Shown here: positions 37,993 to 47,529 of the stretch, piece after piece | Layout: each line of letters starts with the position of its first letter | Position numbering within the stretch: position 1 is the stretch's first letter | From: CBINFS01 sp966250015 | Lineage (GTDB): Bacteria > Bacteroidota > Rhodothermia > Rhodothermales > DASSAV01 | NCBI GenBank assembly: GCA_966250015.1 | Contig: CBINFS010000007.1 | Span: 1 to 64,000, forward strand | DNA: 64,000 nucleotides | Reading direction: 5' to 3' | Position numbers and translations under genes: made by a program | Notes under the pieces: generated by a model | Seen by the model: the letters and a program-made list of their open reading frames with translations, nothing else | The model's database searches: none | What the model was told of the DNA's origin: nothing

Positions 37993-39529
37993 GCGACCGG
38001 TGGCCGTCCGAGCTTGTGTACCACGACTGAAAATAATCGTACAGATCGTCGATTGCCTGGTCGGCCTCGTGCGATGTTACGTCGTCAACCTCGGCATATG
38101 CGAATGTGCCGGCGCCCGCCGTGTCAACGAGGAATGATTTGAGTCCCAATCTTCGCTGGAAGAAGGAGGAACCGGCAATGAATGCCTGGCAGCGGTGGAT
38201 TGGAATGACCCACACGTGGTGCCGGATGATTCCCTTCCGAATGTATAGCGTGTCTCTGGTGATCCGGTATCCGTGATTCCTGTAGTCGAGGACCGCGAGG
38301 TAAAAACACGGTCCGAGGGCAGTCAGGCCCCACAGGACGAAAGGCCAGAAGTAGGCGGTCGCCAAAGTCGCCGTAACGACCAGGAACGCATAGCGGACAA
38401 ACACACGCCGGACGTGCAGGCGTGCGACTGGTAAGTACTCATCCGGAAGTGGGGGCGCTCCTATCCGTTCCATGACCATACGAATCTCGTCCATTCGGGC
38501 AAACGGCACCACCACTTCATAACCTCGCTGCTTTTCGTTCAAGCCCATTGTCTGCACCTGCATTTGCCACCAGCCGAGGTGACGCATCAGAACGTTCGTC
38601 CTTAACACTACGGCCTGTACCTTTTTCAACGGGATGGTGGTTTCGGACACCGTCAGTAATCCCTGGCTTCGATGAAGCTTGTCGCCCTCCAGGCTAAGGC
38701 GGAATCGATAGAACCGGTTGATGTTGACTGCGATACCACTGACCCAAGATAGAAATGCAGCGGTCACGATGGTCACAAGCACCGTCACGACAGGGGATTC
38801 GGCAGCAAACCGGGCAATGCCTTGAAGCGGGCCACGCTCGAACCAGTAGACGATCTCTTCCGGGCCCACGTCGACGTACTGCAAGCCAGAGAAAAAAAGC
38901 AGAATGTAGAGCAGGGAGAACCGATAGGCTCCCGACAGGACGACCAGCGAAAACGGCATCTCCACCAGCCGTTCGATCTTCGGGTATTCGGTTGCTTTAT
39001 CTGTATTGTTCGGCGGTTCGGTCTCTGCCGCTGCTGAGCCGACTACTTCCCGTTGTCTTTCGCTCTCGACGGGCGTTTCGGCCTTCTGATACGCCCTGAC
39101 GACCTGACGGATGTTTCGTGCTTCCTTCAGTGAGACGTACTCGAGCACGCCTTCCGTAGTCGAGCTGCCCGCCGTTTCGATTTTTACCTTTGCCGTTCCG
39201 AGCAAACGGGGCAGGAGGGTCTGCTCGATCTCGATGTTGTGAATGCGTTCGATCGGGATGCTGCGATTTGTCCGCGTGATCACCCCGCTCTGAATCGTAA
39301 TCTCCTTCGAGGTGATCTGGAATCTGAATCGAAGGTACCGGAGAATGATGAGTGGAAAAGCAATGACGCCGTAGATGATGGCAAAAATGAGTGAGGTCCA
39401 GGCGTTTTGGTCGGGCGAGGTCAGGAACGGAATCATCAGCAGCACCAATCCCGGGATGCTCACGAGAATACGCTGCACCAGGGTTAACGGATGTAGGCGC
39501 TGTGCTTCCGAATAATCACGAACCGCCAT
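37901..39529 (-). CDS. Large PH-domain membrane protein, YdbT-like
   Basis: A 542-residue membrane protein with paired N-terminal helices (about 22-63), further hydrophobic pairs near 190-275 and 375-405, and three bacterial PH (bPH2/YdbT) domains: SIPIERIHNIEIEQTLLPRLLG, split as IPIERIHNIEIEQ; TTIPLKKVQAVVLRTNVLMR as IPLKKVQAVVLRT; and VWVIPIHRCQAFIAGSSFFQ as IPIHRCQAFIAG. The family's function is not settled. It follows a YdbS-like gene by two bases, the usual pairing. The stop lies inside the 3' end of the YaaW-like gene. Confidence 0.85.
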   Translation of the reverse strand: MAVRDYSEAQRLHPLTLVQRILVSIPGLVLLMIPFLTSPDQNAWTSLIFAIIYGVIAFPLIILRYLRFRFQITSKEITIQSGVITRTNRSIPIERIHNIEIEQTLLPRLLGTAKVKIETAGSSTTEGVLEYVSLKEARNIRQVVRAYQKAETPVESERQREVVGSAAAETEPPNNTDKATEYPKIERLVEMPFSLVVLSGAYRFSLLYILLFFSGLQYVDVGPEEIVYWFERGPLQGIARFAAESPVVTVLVTIVTAAFLSWVSGIAVNINRFYRFRLSLEGDKLHRSQGLLTVSETTIPLKKVQAVVLRTNVLMRHLGWWQMQVQTMGLNEKQRGYEVVVPFARMDEIRMVMERIGAPPLPDEYLPVARLHVRRVFVRYAFLVVTATLATAYFWPFVLWGLTALGPCFYLAVLDYRNHGYRITRDTLYIRKGIIRHHVWVIPIHRCQAFIAGSSFFQRRLGLKSFLVDTAGAGTFAYAEVDDVTSHEADQAIDDLYDYFQSWYTSSDGHRSLTPPAVPAVSTARDTAPQEPSSEVRDLEGQ

Positions 39530-39531
39530 GG

Positions 39532-40047
39532 TTACAGCGTGTCTTCGAGGATGTAAACCTTGACCTCGTCGTGGAGCTGCTCTGCTACCTCCATGCGTAA
39601 GCCCGGTAGGACGACGTCGCTACTTCGGGTGCCGGCCGTGTGTACGATCAGCTTCGCCAGGCCAAACTCCCTTTCGATCAGGTTCTGCGATACGTCCAGG
39701 TGCTGGATTCTTCGAAGCGGTACAATGGTACGGATTCGATTGAAGATGCCCTTCTCAAGGTACAGCTCCTCCGCGCGGAGCTCGTAGCGCCAGTAACGAT
39801 ATCGAAATCGGGGGACGAGCAGACTCAAGGCACCACCGACCACAAGTGTGAGGAAAGTAAGGACACCGAAGGGCAGGAGTCGTTCGCCTCTTCCAACGAA
39901 CTGGACGATCTCGTACGAAAACACCCCGGCCACGAGCACGGCAGTCCAGATTCCGAATCCGATAGCCCAGACCAGCTTAATGGCCGGATCGAGGGGTTGC
40001 GGACCACCTGATTTGAGGGATTCAACGACAGGTTGAGATTCAGTCAT
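39532..40047 (-). CDS. Small PH-domain membrane protein, YdbS-like
   Basis: A 171-residue protein with two membrane helices (about 26-47 and 56-79) and one bPH2 domain (YWRYELRAEELYLEKGIF, VPLRRIQHLDVSQNLIER, ending in GLRMEVAEQLHDEVKVYI). It is the small partner of the YdbT-like protein, and the two genes are almost fused (two-base gap). Likely an inner-membrane complex; role unknown. Confidence 0.86.
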   Translation of the reverse strand: MTESQPVVESLKSGGPQPLDPAIKLVWAIGFGIWTAVLVAGVFSYEIVQFVGRGERLLPFGVLTFLTLVVGGALSLLVPRFRYRYWRYELRAEELYLEKGIFNRIRTIVPLRRIQHLDVSQNLIEREFGLAKLIVHTAGTRSSDVVLPGLRMEVAEQLHDEVKVYILEDTL

Positions 40048-40200
40048 TTGAGCACAGGTATGAACGGGTGCTGGCGACGAGGAAGAGGAATAACCTTCGC
40101 CGCAGCGGCCGCCGTCCTAACAATATTGTAACGCAAGAACAAACCCGCAGGACGCCGTGTAAGCAACTCTCCACCGTTCCTTCACATATCCGTTCATTTC

Positions 40201-41523
40201 ATGGACATGCAAGCAACACTCGTACGTTCAGAAGATAACGAATCCTTGGTCAACCGGCTCCGGCAAGATCCGGGCGCCATGCTACAGCGGTATCAGGTGG
40301 TACGTGCCTTTACCGAGGAGCTGTGCTCGCCGTTGGCCACCGAGGATTACGTCGTCCAGACGATGCAGGACGTGAGCCCAGCGAAGTGGCACCTGGCTCA
40401 CACGACGTGGTTTTTCGAGACCTTCGTACTGACCAAATTTGATTCCTCCTACGAGCCGTTCCACCCTCGCTACGCCTACCTCTTCAACTCGTATTACGTA
40501 CAGGCCGGTGAGCGGCACTGTCGCGATAAAAGGGGATACCTGTCCAGACCCACTGTCGAAGAAGTATATCGGTACCGGGAATATGTCGACGACCGCATGA
40601 AGTCCTTCCTTCAGCGCATCGGATCGAGTGAGTGGCAAGAAGCGGCGCCCGTGATCGAAATAGGTCTTCATCACGAGCAGCAACACCAGGAATTGATCCT
40701 GACAGACATCAAACACGTCCTTTCCGTAAATCCCCTTCGGCCGGTTTACAGGGAGCGAGCTGTAGAGCCCCCGTCAGTTAGCATTCCGCTGGACTGGGTG
40801 CCCTTTGAGGCGGGTCTTTACGACATCGGCCACGATGGAGAAGGTTTTGCCTACGACAACGAGGGGCCACGGCACAAGTACTGGGTGGACAATTTCTTAC
40901 TGGCCAACCGCCTCGTGACCAACGGTGAGTTCATGGAGTTCATCCGGGATGGGGGATACGAGCGTCCTGAGCTCTGGCTTTCCATGGGCTGGGCGACCGT
41001 AGAGGAAAAGAAGTGGAAAGAGCCCTTCTACTGGGAGCCTTCTCGTAACGAAGGGGACTACGTCCTGTTTACTCTTTCGGGTGAGCGAGCCGTCGACCCG
41101 AATGAACCGGTCTGCCACGTCAGCTATTACGAGGCTGACGCGTATGCCCGGTGGGCCGGAGCGCGCCTCCCCACCGAGCAGGAATGGGAGGTCGCCGCAC
41201 AGCAAGTCGCCATCGACGGCAATTTTGTGGAGGACGGGCATTTCCATCCGGTCCCGGCAGATCCATCACGCAGCGCCACGTTGCATCAGATGTACGGGGA
41301 CGTCTGGGAGTGGACCCGGAGCCAGTATTCACCCTATCCGAGGTACAAGCCAGTAGAAGGGGCTCTTGGTGAGTATAACGGCAAGTTCATGTGCAATCAA
41401 TTCGTGCTGAGGGGCGGCTCGTGTGCCACCTCCAGGACGCACATTCGCCCTACCTACCGGAACTTCTTCCCGCCCGAGTCTTGCTGGCAGTTCACCGGCA
41501 TTCGGCTCGCTCGTGACGTGTGA
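40201..41523 (+). CDS. egtB: Ergothioneine biosynthesis sulfoxide synthase
   Basis: A 440-residue non-heme iron enzyme joining a thiol donor (gamma-glutamylcysteine or cysteine) to the C2 of hercynine. The N-terminal DinB-like domain carries WHLAHTTWFFETF and HHEQQHQE, whose H158-x3-H162-x-E164 spacing is the EgtB iron-binding motif. The C-terminal half is a formylglycine-generating-enzyme-like domain (ARLPTEQEWEVAAQ, FVLRGGSCATSRTHIRPTYR). It lies 42 bases before egtD. OvoA or other EgtB relatives are possible, but the EgtD partner favours ergothioneine. Confidence 0.92.
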   Translation: MDMQATLVRSEDNESLVNRLRQDPGAMLQRYQVVRAFTEELCSPLATEDYVVQTMQDVSPAKWHLAHTTWFFETFVLTKFDSSYEPFHPRYAYLFNSYYVQAGERHCRDKRGYLSRPTVEEVYRYREYVDDRMKSFLQRIGSSEWQEAAPVIEIGLHHEQQHQELILTDIKHVLSVNPLRPVYRERAVEPPSVSIPLDWVPFEAGLYDIGHDGEGFAYDNEGPRHKYWVDNFLLANRLVTNGEFMEFIRDGGYERPELWLSMGWATVEEKKWKEPFYWEPSRNEGDYVLFTLSGERAVDPNEPVCHVSYYEADAYARWAGARLPTEQEWEVAAQQVAIDGNFVEDGHFHPVPADPSRSATLHQMYGDVWEWTRSQYSPYPRYKPVEGALGEYNGKFMCNQFVLRGGSCATSRTHIRPTYRNFFPPESCWQFTGIRLARDV

Positions 41524-41565
41524 AGGACCTCTCTCTGTAGTGTATCAACTCAAGGCTGGATATCT

Positions 41566-42543
41566 ATGTCATATGTTGCTCTGAAGTCTGCCGTGGACTC
41601 GTGTGTCGACGGGGATCACGGCGGGTTTTATCGGGACGTGAAGCGTGGACTCTCGGCGACACCCAAATTCATTCCCTGCAAATATTTTTACGACGATGCC
41701 GGCTCGCGGCTATTCGACCGGATCTGTACGCTTGAAGAATACTATCTGACCCGAACCGAAAGGTCGATCATGCTCCAATACGTGGACGAGATGGTCGATG
41801 AGATCGAGTCGAATCGTCTGTTGATCGAATATGGCAGCGGTAGCAGTGAGAAGACCCGCATCCTGCTCGATAACCTGGATCGGCCGGCAGGCTACGTACC
41901 CGTCGACATTTCATCCGAACAGCTTACCAGGTCTGCCGAGGCGCTTTCAAAAGCTTATCCCGGTTTGCGCATAATCCCCGTGTGTGCAGACTACACGTCG
42001 GCTGATTTTTCCCTTGAGGAAGTTGTCGGTGCGTTTCCACATCGGGTCGTCTATTTCCCCGGCTCAACCATCGGTAATTTTGATCCTGCCGAAGCACTGC
42101 ACTTCTTGAAAGGTATTGCCGGTCTGGTGGGCGTCGACGGAGGGCTACTGATTGGAATAGATCTGAAAAAAGAACCGTCCATTCTGGAAGCCGCTTACAA
42201 CGATCAGAAGGGGATAACGGCACAGTTCAACCTGAACGTGCTCAGGCGAATGAACAGGGAGCTGGGCGCCAACTTCTGCCTGGACCGGTTCCGCCACCGG
42301 GCATTCTATAACGAGCAGGAAGGACGTGTCGAGATGCACCTCGTTTCACAAACGGATCAGACTGTTAGAATCGGCGAAACGGTGATCGACTTCGCTGCCG
42401 GTGAATCGATTCACACCGAGAACTCCTACAAATACAGTCTCGATGACTTTGAAAGGCTTGCTACATTGGCCGGATTTTGTGTGCGACGTGTATGGAAGGA
42501 TGATAGAAGCTGGTTCAGTGTTCAGTACCTTTCGCCGCTTTGA
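41566..42543 (+). CDS. egtD: L-histidine N-alpha-methyltransferase
   Basis: A 325-residue SAM methyltransferase that trimethylates histidine to hercynine. It has FIPCKYFYDDAGSRLFDRIC and LEEYYLTRTERSIM at the N-terminus, the SAM site LLIEYGSGSSEKTR, and FPGSTIGNFDP, all EgtD signatures. It is coupled to egtB in a two-gene unit. No egtA, egtC or egtE is present, which is usual for organisms in which cysteine or gamma-glutamylcysteine is supplied by other genes. Confidence 0.93.
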   Translation: MSYVALKSAVDSCVDGDHGGFYRDVKRGLSATPKFIPCKYFYDDAGSRLFDRICTLEEYYLTRTERSIMLQYVDEMVDEIESNRLLIEYGSGSSEKTRILLDNLDRPAGYVPVDISSEQLTRSAEALSKAYPGLRIIPVCADYTSADFSLEEVVGAFPHRVVYFPGSTIGNFDPAEALHFLKGIAGLVGVDGGLLIGIDLKKEPSILEAAYNDQKGITAQFNLNVLRRMNRELGANFCLDRFRHRAFYNEQEGRVEMHLVSQTDQTVRIGETVIDFAAGESIHTENSYKYSLDDFERLATLAGFCVRRVWKDDRSWFSVQYLSPL

Positions 42544-42622
42544 AGCCAGTTGGGACGAACGAGGAAGTCTCAACCTTTGGCTCTCGCTCGTCAAATAATC
42601 GGCTTTAATTATATAACGTTAC

Positions 42623-43177
42623 ATGAGACACGCCTGGCATGATGTACCTGTGGGCCCGGAAGCTCCCGACTGGATTCAAGCGGTCATCGAGATTCCCCAG
42701 GGCGGGAAAGTGAAGTACGAGCTCGACAAAGAGACCGGATTGTTGAGGGTCGATCGCGTGTTGTACTCGTCCGTGATGTATCCGGCGAACTACGGGTTCA
42801 TCCCCCAAACCCTTGGTGACGACGACGACCCGCTCGACGTGCTCGTACTCATGCAGGAGCAGGTAATACCGCTCAGCATTCTTCGTGCACGCCCCATCGG
42901 CTTGATGAACATGATCGATCAGGGCCGCAACGACGAAAAAATCATAGCGGTGCACCTGGACGACCCTGCTTTCAACGGGTACTACCACATCCACGAGCTA
43001 CCCGGGCACCGTCTGAAAGAGCTGAGGCGGTTCTTTGAGGATTACAAAGCCCTTGAAGAGAAGGAGGTCCGGGTCCAGGACTTTTTTGGACCCGAGCGCG
43101 CTCACCTGGTCATCAATCAGAGCATCGAGCGGTACGTAAGGGAAGTGGCGCCGGCATACGAACACCTGCGTAGCTGA
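42623..43177 (+). CDS. ppa: Inorganic pyrophosphatase, family I
   Basis: A 184-residue soluble enzyme hydrolysing pyrophosphate. It has VKYELDKETGLLRVDRVLYS, YPANYGFIPQTLGDDDDPLDVLVL, which contains the D-x-D-P-x-D metal motif, and RHIHELPGHRLKEL-like DPAFNGYYHIHELP. Length is usual. It ends 29 bases from the convergent hisG stop. Confidence 0.95.
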   Translation: MRHAWHDVPVGPEAPDWIQAVIEIPQGGKVKYELDKETGLLRVDRVLYSSVMYPANYGFIPQTLGDDDDPLDVLVLMQEQVIPLSILRARPIGLMNMIDQGRNDEKIIAVHLDDPAFNGYYHIHELPGHRLKELRRFFEDYKALEEKEVRVQDFFGPERAHLVINQSIERYVREVAPAYEHLRS

Positions 43178-43206
43178 ACTACGGAAATGGCCGGTTGGCG
43201 CCTTGC

Positions 43207-44136
43207 TCAGGGTATGATTTTACTGAGCTGATACTCGATGATACCTTCGGCGCCGGCGCGTTTCAGCTCGGGGATGAGCCGGCGCACCTGACGCTCTTCA
43301 ATGACGGTTTCGATGGCTACCCAGTCGCCTCCATTTGCGAGGGGTGCAACGGTCGGCCGTCGAAGGGCGGGAAGCAGGCTGACGATTTTGTCGACGTCGA
43401 CCGTGCGGGCGTTGAGCTTCAGGCCGACCCGTCCGTCGGCTCTGATTGCGCCTTCCATCAAGAGCGCGATGTTCTCGATCTTCTCCCGCTTCCAGCTATC
43501 CTCCCAGGCAGCCTTGTTGGCGATGAGCTGCGTGTTGGATTCCATCACGGTTTCGACGATGCGCAGCTTGTTGGCTCTCAGGGAGGAGCCGGTTTCCGTC
43601 ACTTCCACGATGGCATCGACCAGCTCGGGGCATTTGGCTTCGGTGGCGCCCCAGGAAAACTCGACGTCTGCCTGCACCCCGCAGCTTTCGAGCCATCGCT
43701 GCGTGATGTTCACGACCTCTGTCGCGATTCGTTTACCTTGCAGGTCGTGTACGGAGTGTATATCTGAGTCTTCGGGAGCCGCCAGTACCCATCGAACCGG
43801 CCGCATGCTGCTTTTTGAATAGATCAGGTCGGCGACCGGTATGACGTCCGCGCCGGTTTCGACGACCCAGTCCTTACCGGTTATGCCGGCATCAAAAACG
43901 CCATCCTGGACGTAGCGGGCCATCTCCTGGGCGCGGACCAGCATGGCCGTGAGCTCCTCGTCGTCAGTAGAAGGGAAGTAGGAGCGTTCCCGCACGCCAA
44001 AGCTGTAGCCGGCGCGGTCGAGGAGGTCGAACGTCGCCTCCTGCAAGCTGCCTTTGGGCAGTCCGAGCTTGAGGATTCGAGATGTCGCCTGTGAATCGGT
44101 ACGATCTACTGTTGCCTGTCGTTCAGAAGGGTTCAT
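43207..44136 (-). CDS. hisG: ATP phosphoribosyltransferase, long form
   Basis: A 309-residue first enzyme of histidine synthesis, joining ATP and PRPP. LKLGLPKGSLQEATFDLL begins the catalytic part, FDAGITGKDWVVE is the HisG signature region, and the extra C-terminal ~80 residues (VGLKLNARTVDVDKIVSLLP onward) form the ACT-like regulatory domain of the long form, which senses histidine. The ATG at 44136 sits next to a TTG at 44139. It is 46 bases after the DUF4837 gene and may be the last gene of the trp operon; no other his gene is in the window. Confidence 0.94.
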   Translation of the reverse strand: MNPSERQATVDRTDSQATSRILKLGLPKGSLQEATFDLLDRAGYSFGVRERSYFPSTDDEELTAMLVRAQEMARYVQDGVFDAGITGKDWVVETGADVIPVADLIYSKSSMRPVRWVLAAPEDSDIHSVHDLQGKRIATEVVNITQRWLESCGVQADVEFSWGATEAKCPELVDAIVEVTETGSSLRANKLRIVETVMESNTQLIANKAAWEDSWKREKIENIALLMEGAIRADGRVGLKLNARTVDVDKIVSLLPALRRPTVAPLANGGDWVAIETVIEERQVRRLIPELKRAGAEGIIEYQLSKIIP

Positions 44137-44182
44137 CAAACAAAAAGATTTGAGGTGATGGTGTTGCGTGGCTCAATGGGAA

Positions 44183-45337
44183 TCATGGAGCGGTCGAAGC
44201 CACTCGCATCTGGTTTTCCACGTCCTGCTTCGTCCGGAAGGTATGCGCAATAACCTCCATCTGGCGCAGGAACTCGCGTTTCTCATATCCGGGTGCGAAA
44301 ACCATCCCGTCGATCATGTAAATGCGACCGCTGGGTTCGTCGTAAAAGGTGTACGTCAGGAACGGTCCACCACCGGCGAATTGAAAGCGTGTGCCGTCTT
44401 CACGTTCACCCATCATCTGCCACAATCCGCGCGACTCGAAGCCGTACCGGCCGAGGAAGTTGATGTTTTCGGTTTCGAGGGGCATCCGCCGGTCGATCTC
44501 GACGAAGCCGCCGAGCGTGCCGCGGATGTACTTCTTTGTGAGTGAATCCCGGGTCGTGTAGATCCATTCCTCCGAAAGCACGGCGGGGTTGGCGTTTTCG
44601 ATGTAGTACACGAACAGGCTTCGCCAGGTATCGCTCAAAACACGCCGCAACCAGACGAAGTTGGTGGTATCGATGGCGATGTAGTAGTCGTGCTGAGCGT
44701 TCACCGCGAAGTCATGCCTTTCCATGAGCTTCTCTTCGATCTCAAACTGACGGCCCTTTTCAAACATGTCTCTTGTGAGCCGTTCGCGTGTTTTCTCATT
44801 AAACAGGTAACGGAGGTCTTCACCTTTCTGGTCGATGATGTTGACGAGGTCCTCCGCGGTTGGCGCCGTCACGTAAACGACCATCTGGTTACGCCGCCAC
44901 AGGTTCTGTTTGGGTACCACCATGCCCCCAATTCTGTTGAGCATGTTTTCGCCTTCTTCGCCAAGCCGGGACCGTAAGAAAAGAGCTACGTTCGAAGAAT
45001 CGCTTAGCGGTGCAACGATAACGACGTTCTTGAACTGTTTGATGTTGTTGAGCTGGGCGTCAATGCTGGCAGGTCTGAGAATGAATTCGCGCTCCGGTTG
45101 AGGGAGGGTTCCGATGTACTGGCCCAGCTCCTCACGAAGAATTTCTCCCACCTCTCCGTTCCATCGGGCGGAGTCAATGACGACCAGAATCTCACCCTCT
45201 TTGCCGATTGCCTCGGGTCGGTAATCCGAGCTACCACAACCCGCCAGGAAAAGTACAAGAATGAACAGGCTGCCAATTATATATGTTGAAAATGGATGCA
45301 GATAATCTTTGTTGTCCTTCAAAACACGTTCGTACAT
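44183..45337 (-). CDS. DUF4837 lipoprotein
   Basis: A 384-residue lipoprotein with signal peptide and lipobox LAGC (Cys near 34). EILVVIDSARWNGEVGEILREEL, split as VVIDSARWNGEVG, the mid-part RRNQMVVYVTAP, and MPLETENINFLGRYGFESRG match DUF4837, a family of Bacteroidota and close relatives with no known function. I chose the ATG at 45337, which begins the signal peptide; a start at 45445 would overlap trpA and add 36 unrelated residues. Lies between trpA (79 bases) and hisG. Confidence 0.75.
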   Translation of the reverse strand: MYERVLKDNKDYLHPFSTYIIGSLFILVLFLAGCGSSDYRPEAIGKEGEILVVIDSARWNGEVGEILREELGQYIGTLPQPEREFILRPASIDAQLNNIKQFKNVVIVAPLSDSSNVALFLRSRLGEEGENMLNRIGGMVVPKQNLWRRNQMVVYVTAPTAEDLVNIIDQKGEDLRYLFNEKTRERLTRDMFEKGRQFEIEEKLMERHDFAVNAQHDYYIAIDTTNFVWLRRVLSDTWRSLFVYYIENANPAVLSEEWIYTTRDSLTKKYIRGTLGGFVEIDRRMPLETENINFLGRYGFESRGLWQMMGEREDGTRFQFAGGGPFLTYTFYDEPSGRIYMIDGMVFAPGYEKREFLRQMEVIAHTFRTKQDVENQMRVASTAP

Positions 45338-45416
45338 ATGGGTATCGTATAGCGTGTAAGGATATATAAAACAGGCTACTATTGAACGTGAAACGTGGTC
45401 TCGTGTTGCTGCTAAT

Positions 45417-46262
45417 TCAGCCTCGTACGGGTGATTCAGTCGCAATGGTGCTATTTTCTCCGAACTTCAACGAGGAAACAAATGCCCGAACGTGAGCCAG
45501 TCGTTCGGTCATATGTAGCGCCGGATCGTCCCACAGCTTCTCTACCAGGGTTATGAGCGCAGAGCCGACAATAAACCCGTCGGTGTATTGGCTCAGCCTC
45601 ATAGCCGTCTCGTGCGAACGGATTCCGAAGCCAACCAGTAGCGGGTTCTTTGTGACGGCGGCACGCGCCCGTTTAAGGTAAGCTTCTGTCGCCTGTGAAG
45701 CATTGACGTCACTTCCCGTAAGCCCCGTAACCGATACGGCATAAACGAATCCTGTCGCACGCTGGTCGATCTGCCTGATTCGGTCGTCGGGCGTGTTCGG
45801 TGCAATCAAGTGGACGACTTCCAGCGACGAAGCCCGAGCCTCTTCTTCAAATGCGGCGCTTTCCTCGGGGGGTAGATCGGGAAGGATCAACCCATCCACA
45901 CCAGAAGATCGTGCAGCACGGCAAAAGTTGCCCGTACCATAGTGAAGGATGGGATTTATGTATCCCATCAGAAGGAGTGGGGTGTCGCTCCGGGCGCGAA
46001 ACCGTTCGGCCGTTATGAATACGTCTTTCAGGGTTACCCCGTGCCGCAGCGCCCGTTCGCTGGAGCGCTGAACGGGGATGCCTTCTGCAAGTGGATCGCT
46101 GAAAGCCATGCCGAGCTCGATGAAATCTGCTCCAGCCTGGTCGATTTCTTCAACGATTGGCAACGTGCTTTCGGGATCGGGGAAGCCGTTGGTGATGAAT
46201 ATTCCCATCGCCTTTTCACCGCGTGCGGCTGCTTCCTCGATTGCCGTTCTTATCCGGGACAT
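45417..46262 (-). CDS. trpA: Tryptophan synthase alpha subunit
   Basis: A 281-residue TIM barrel releasing indole from indole-3-glycerol phosphate. FIELGMAFSDPLAEGIPVQ holds the catalytic Glu and the family signature; LPDLPPEESAAFEEEA carries the catalytic Asp, and GFGIRSHETA the phosphate loop. It is the last biosynthetic trp gene of the operon, 42 bases after trpB, and forms a complex with TrpB. Confidence 0.96.
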   Translation of the reverse strand: MSRIRTAIEEAAARGEKAMGIFITNGFPDPESTLPIVEEIDQAGADFIELGMAFSDPLAEGIPVQRSSERALRHGVTLKDVFITAERFRARSDTPLLLMGYINPILHYGTGNFCRAARSSGVDGLILPDLPPEESAAFEEEARASSLEVVHLIAPNTPDDRIRQIDQRATGFVYAVSVTGLTGSDVNASQATEAYLKRARAAVTKNPLLVGFGIRSHETAMRLSQYTDGFIVGSALITLVEKLWDDPALHMTERLAHVRAFVSSLKFGENSTIATESPVRG

Positions 46263-46304
46263 GGTTCGTTTTCCGTTCTTCGAGTCGTGATGAGGGGAGA
46301 AGTG

Positions 46305-47504
46305 TCAGATTTCCTCGACGATCGTCGTCATGTCTTTGTCGCCTCTACCTGAACAATTGACCACAACCACCTGGTCACACCGCATACGTTCAGCCAGTCT
46401 GGACAAGAAGGCGATGGCGTGTGCCGACTCCAGGGCCGGAATGATGCCTTCCGTACGGGCAAGCAGTTGTACGGCGTCGAGAGCTTCTCTGTCGGTGGCG
46501 GTGTGATACGAGACGCGCCCGGTATCCTTCAGGAACGCGTGTTCAGGTCCCACCCCCGGATAGTCGAGGCCGGCTGAAATGGAGTGAGCAATCAAAATCT
46601 GCCCGTCGTCGTCTTGAAGCACGTAACTCCTGGCGCCGTGCAGGACGCCGGGCGTACCAAGATTTAGCGTTGCGGCGTGCCGTCCGTTCAGGCCTTCACC
46701 GGCGGCTTCAACGCCGTACAAGGCGACAGAGGCGTCGTTCAAAAAAGGATAAAAGATACCTATGGCATTCGAGCCGCCACCCACACAGGCCACGACGGCG
46801 TCCGGCGTTTCTCGCCCCTCCAGCTCGAGTAGCTGCTTCCGGGTTTCGTCGCCGATCACACGTTGAAAATCGCGGACCATCATCGGGTAGGGATGTGGGC
46901 CGACGACGGATCCGATGATGTAAAAGGTGTCGTGAGGGTTGCTGACCCAGTCGCGAATGGCTTCATTCGTTGCGTCTTTGAGGGTACGGCTCCCGCTCGA
47001 GACCGGCCGCACTTCAGCGCCTAAAAGCTTCATTCTCTGGACGTTGAGGTACTGCCTTTTGATGTCCTCGTCGCCCATGTAGACGATGCAATGGAGCCCA
47101 AACCGTGCGCAAACCGTAGCGGTTGCCACTCCGTGTTGCCCCGCTCCGGTCTCGGCGATGATGCGGGTTTTACCCATCCGGATCGCCAGGAGGATCTGGC
47201 CAACCGTATTGTTGATTTTGTGCGCTCCCGTGTGGCACAGATCCTCGCGTTTCAGATAGATACGGGGGCCATTTACCGCTTCCGACAACCGGTCGCACCG
47301 CGTCAGTGCCGTTGGCCGTCCTACGTATTGCCTCAATAGATCGTGGTACGCTTTCTGAAAATCCGGATCATTTTTCGCTTCAGCGTAAGCGGCCTTGAGG
47401 TCTTGCAGGGCGGGGTAAAGCGTCTCAGGGACGAATGAGCCTCCATACGGTCCAAAGTGTCCCGTTACGTCCGGCTCCAGGTAGGTTGCAAGGGTATTAT
47501 TCAC
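46305..47504 (-). CDS. trpB: Tryptophan synthase beta subunit
   Basis: A 399-residue PLP enzyme condensing indole and serine. LKREDLCHTGAHKINNT contains the PLP lysine (HK), ETGAGQHGVATA is the catalytic-loop motif with Glu, and CVGGGSNAIGIFYPF is the phosphate-binding glycine loop. It is a TrpB1 type. GTG start. Follows trpF by 25 bases. Confidence 0.97.
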   Translation of the reverse strand: MNNTLATYLEPDVTGHFGPYGGSFVPETLYPALQDLKAAYAEAKNDPDFQKAYHDLLRQYVGRPTALTRCDRLSEAVNGPRIYLKREDLCHTGAHKINNTVGQILLAIRMGKTRIIAETGAGQHGVATATVCARFGLHCIVYMGDEDIKRQYLNVQRMKLLGAEVRPVSSGSRTLKDATNEAIRDWVSNPHDTFYIIGSVVGPHPYPMMVRDFQRVIGDETRKQLLELEGRETPDAVVACVGGGSNAIGIFYPFLNDASVALYGVEAAGEGLNGRHAATLNLGTPGVLHGARSYVLQDDDGQILIAHSISAGLDYPGVGPEHAFLKDTGRVSYHTATDREALDAVQLLARTEGIIPALESAHAIAFLSRLAERMRCDQVVVVNCSGRGDKDMTTIVEEI

Positions 47505-47529
47505 AGGTAAAGTGCAGAAGGATGGATAG

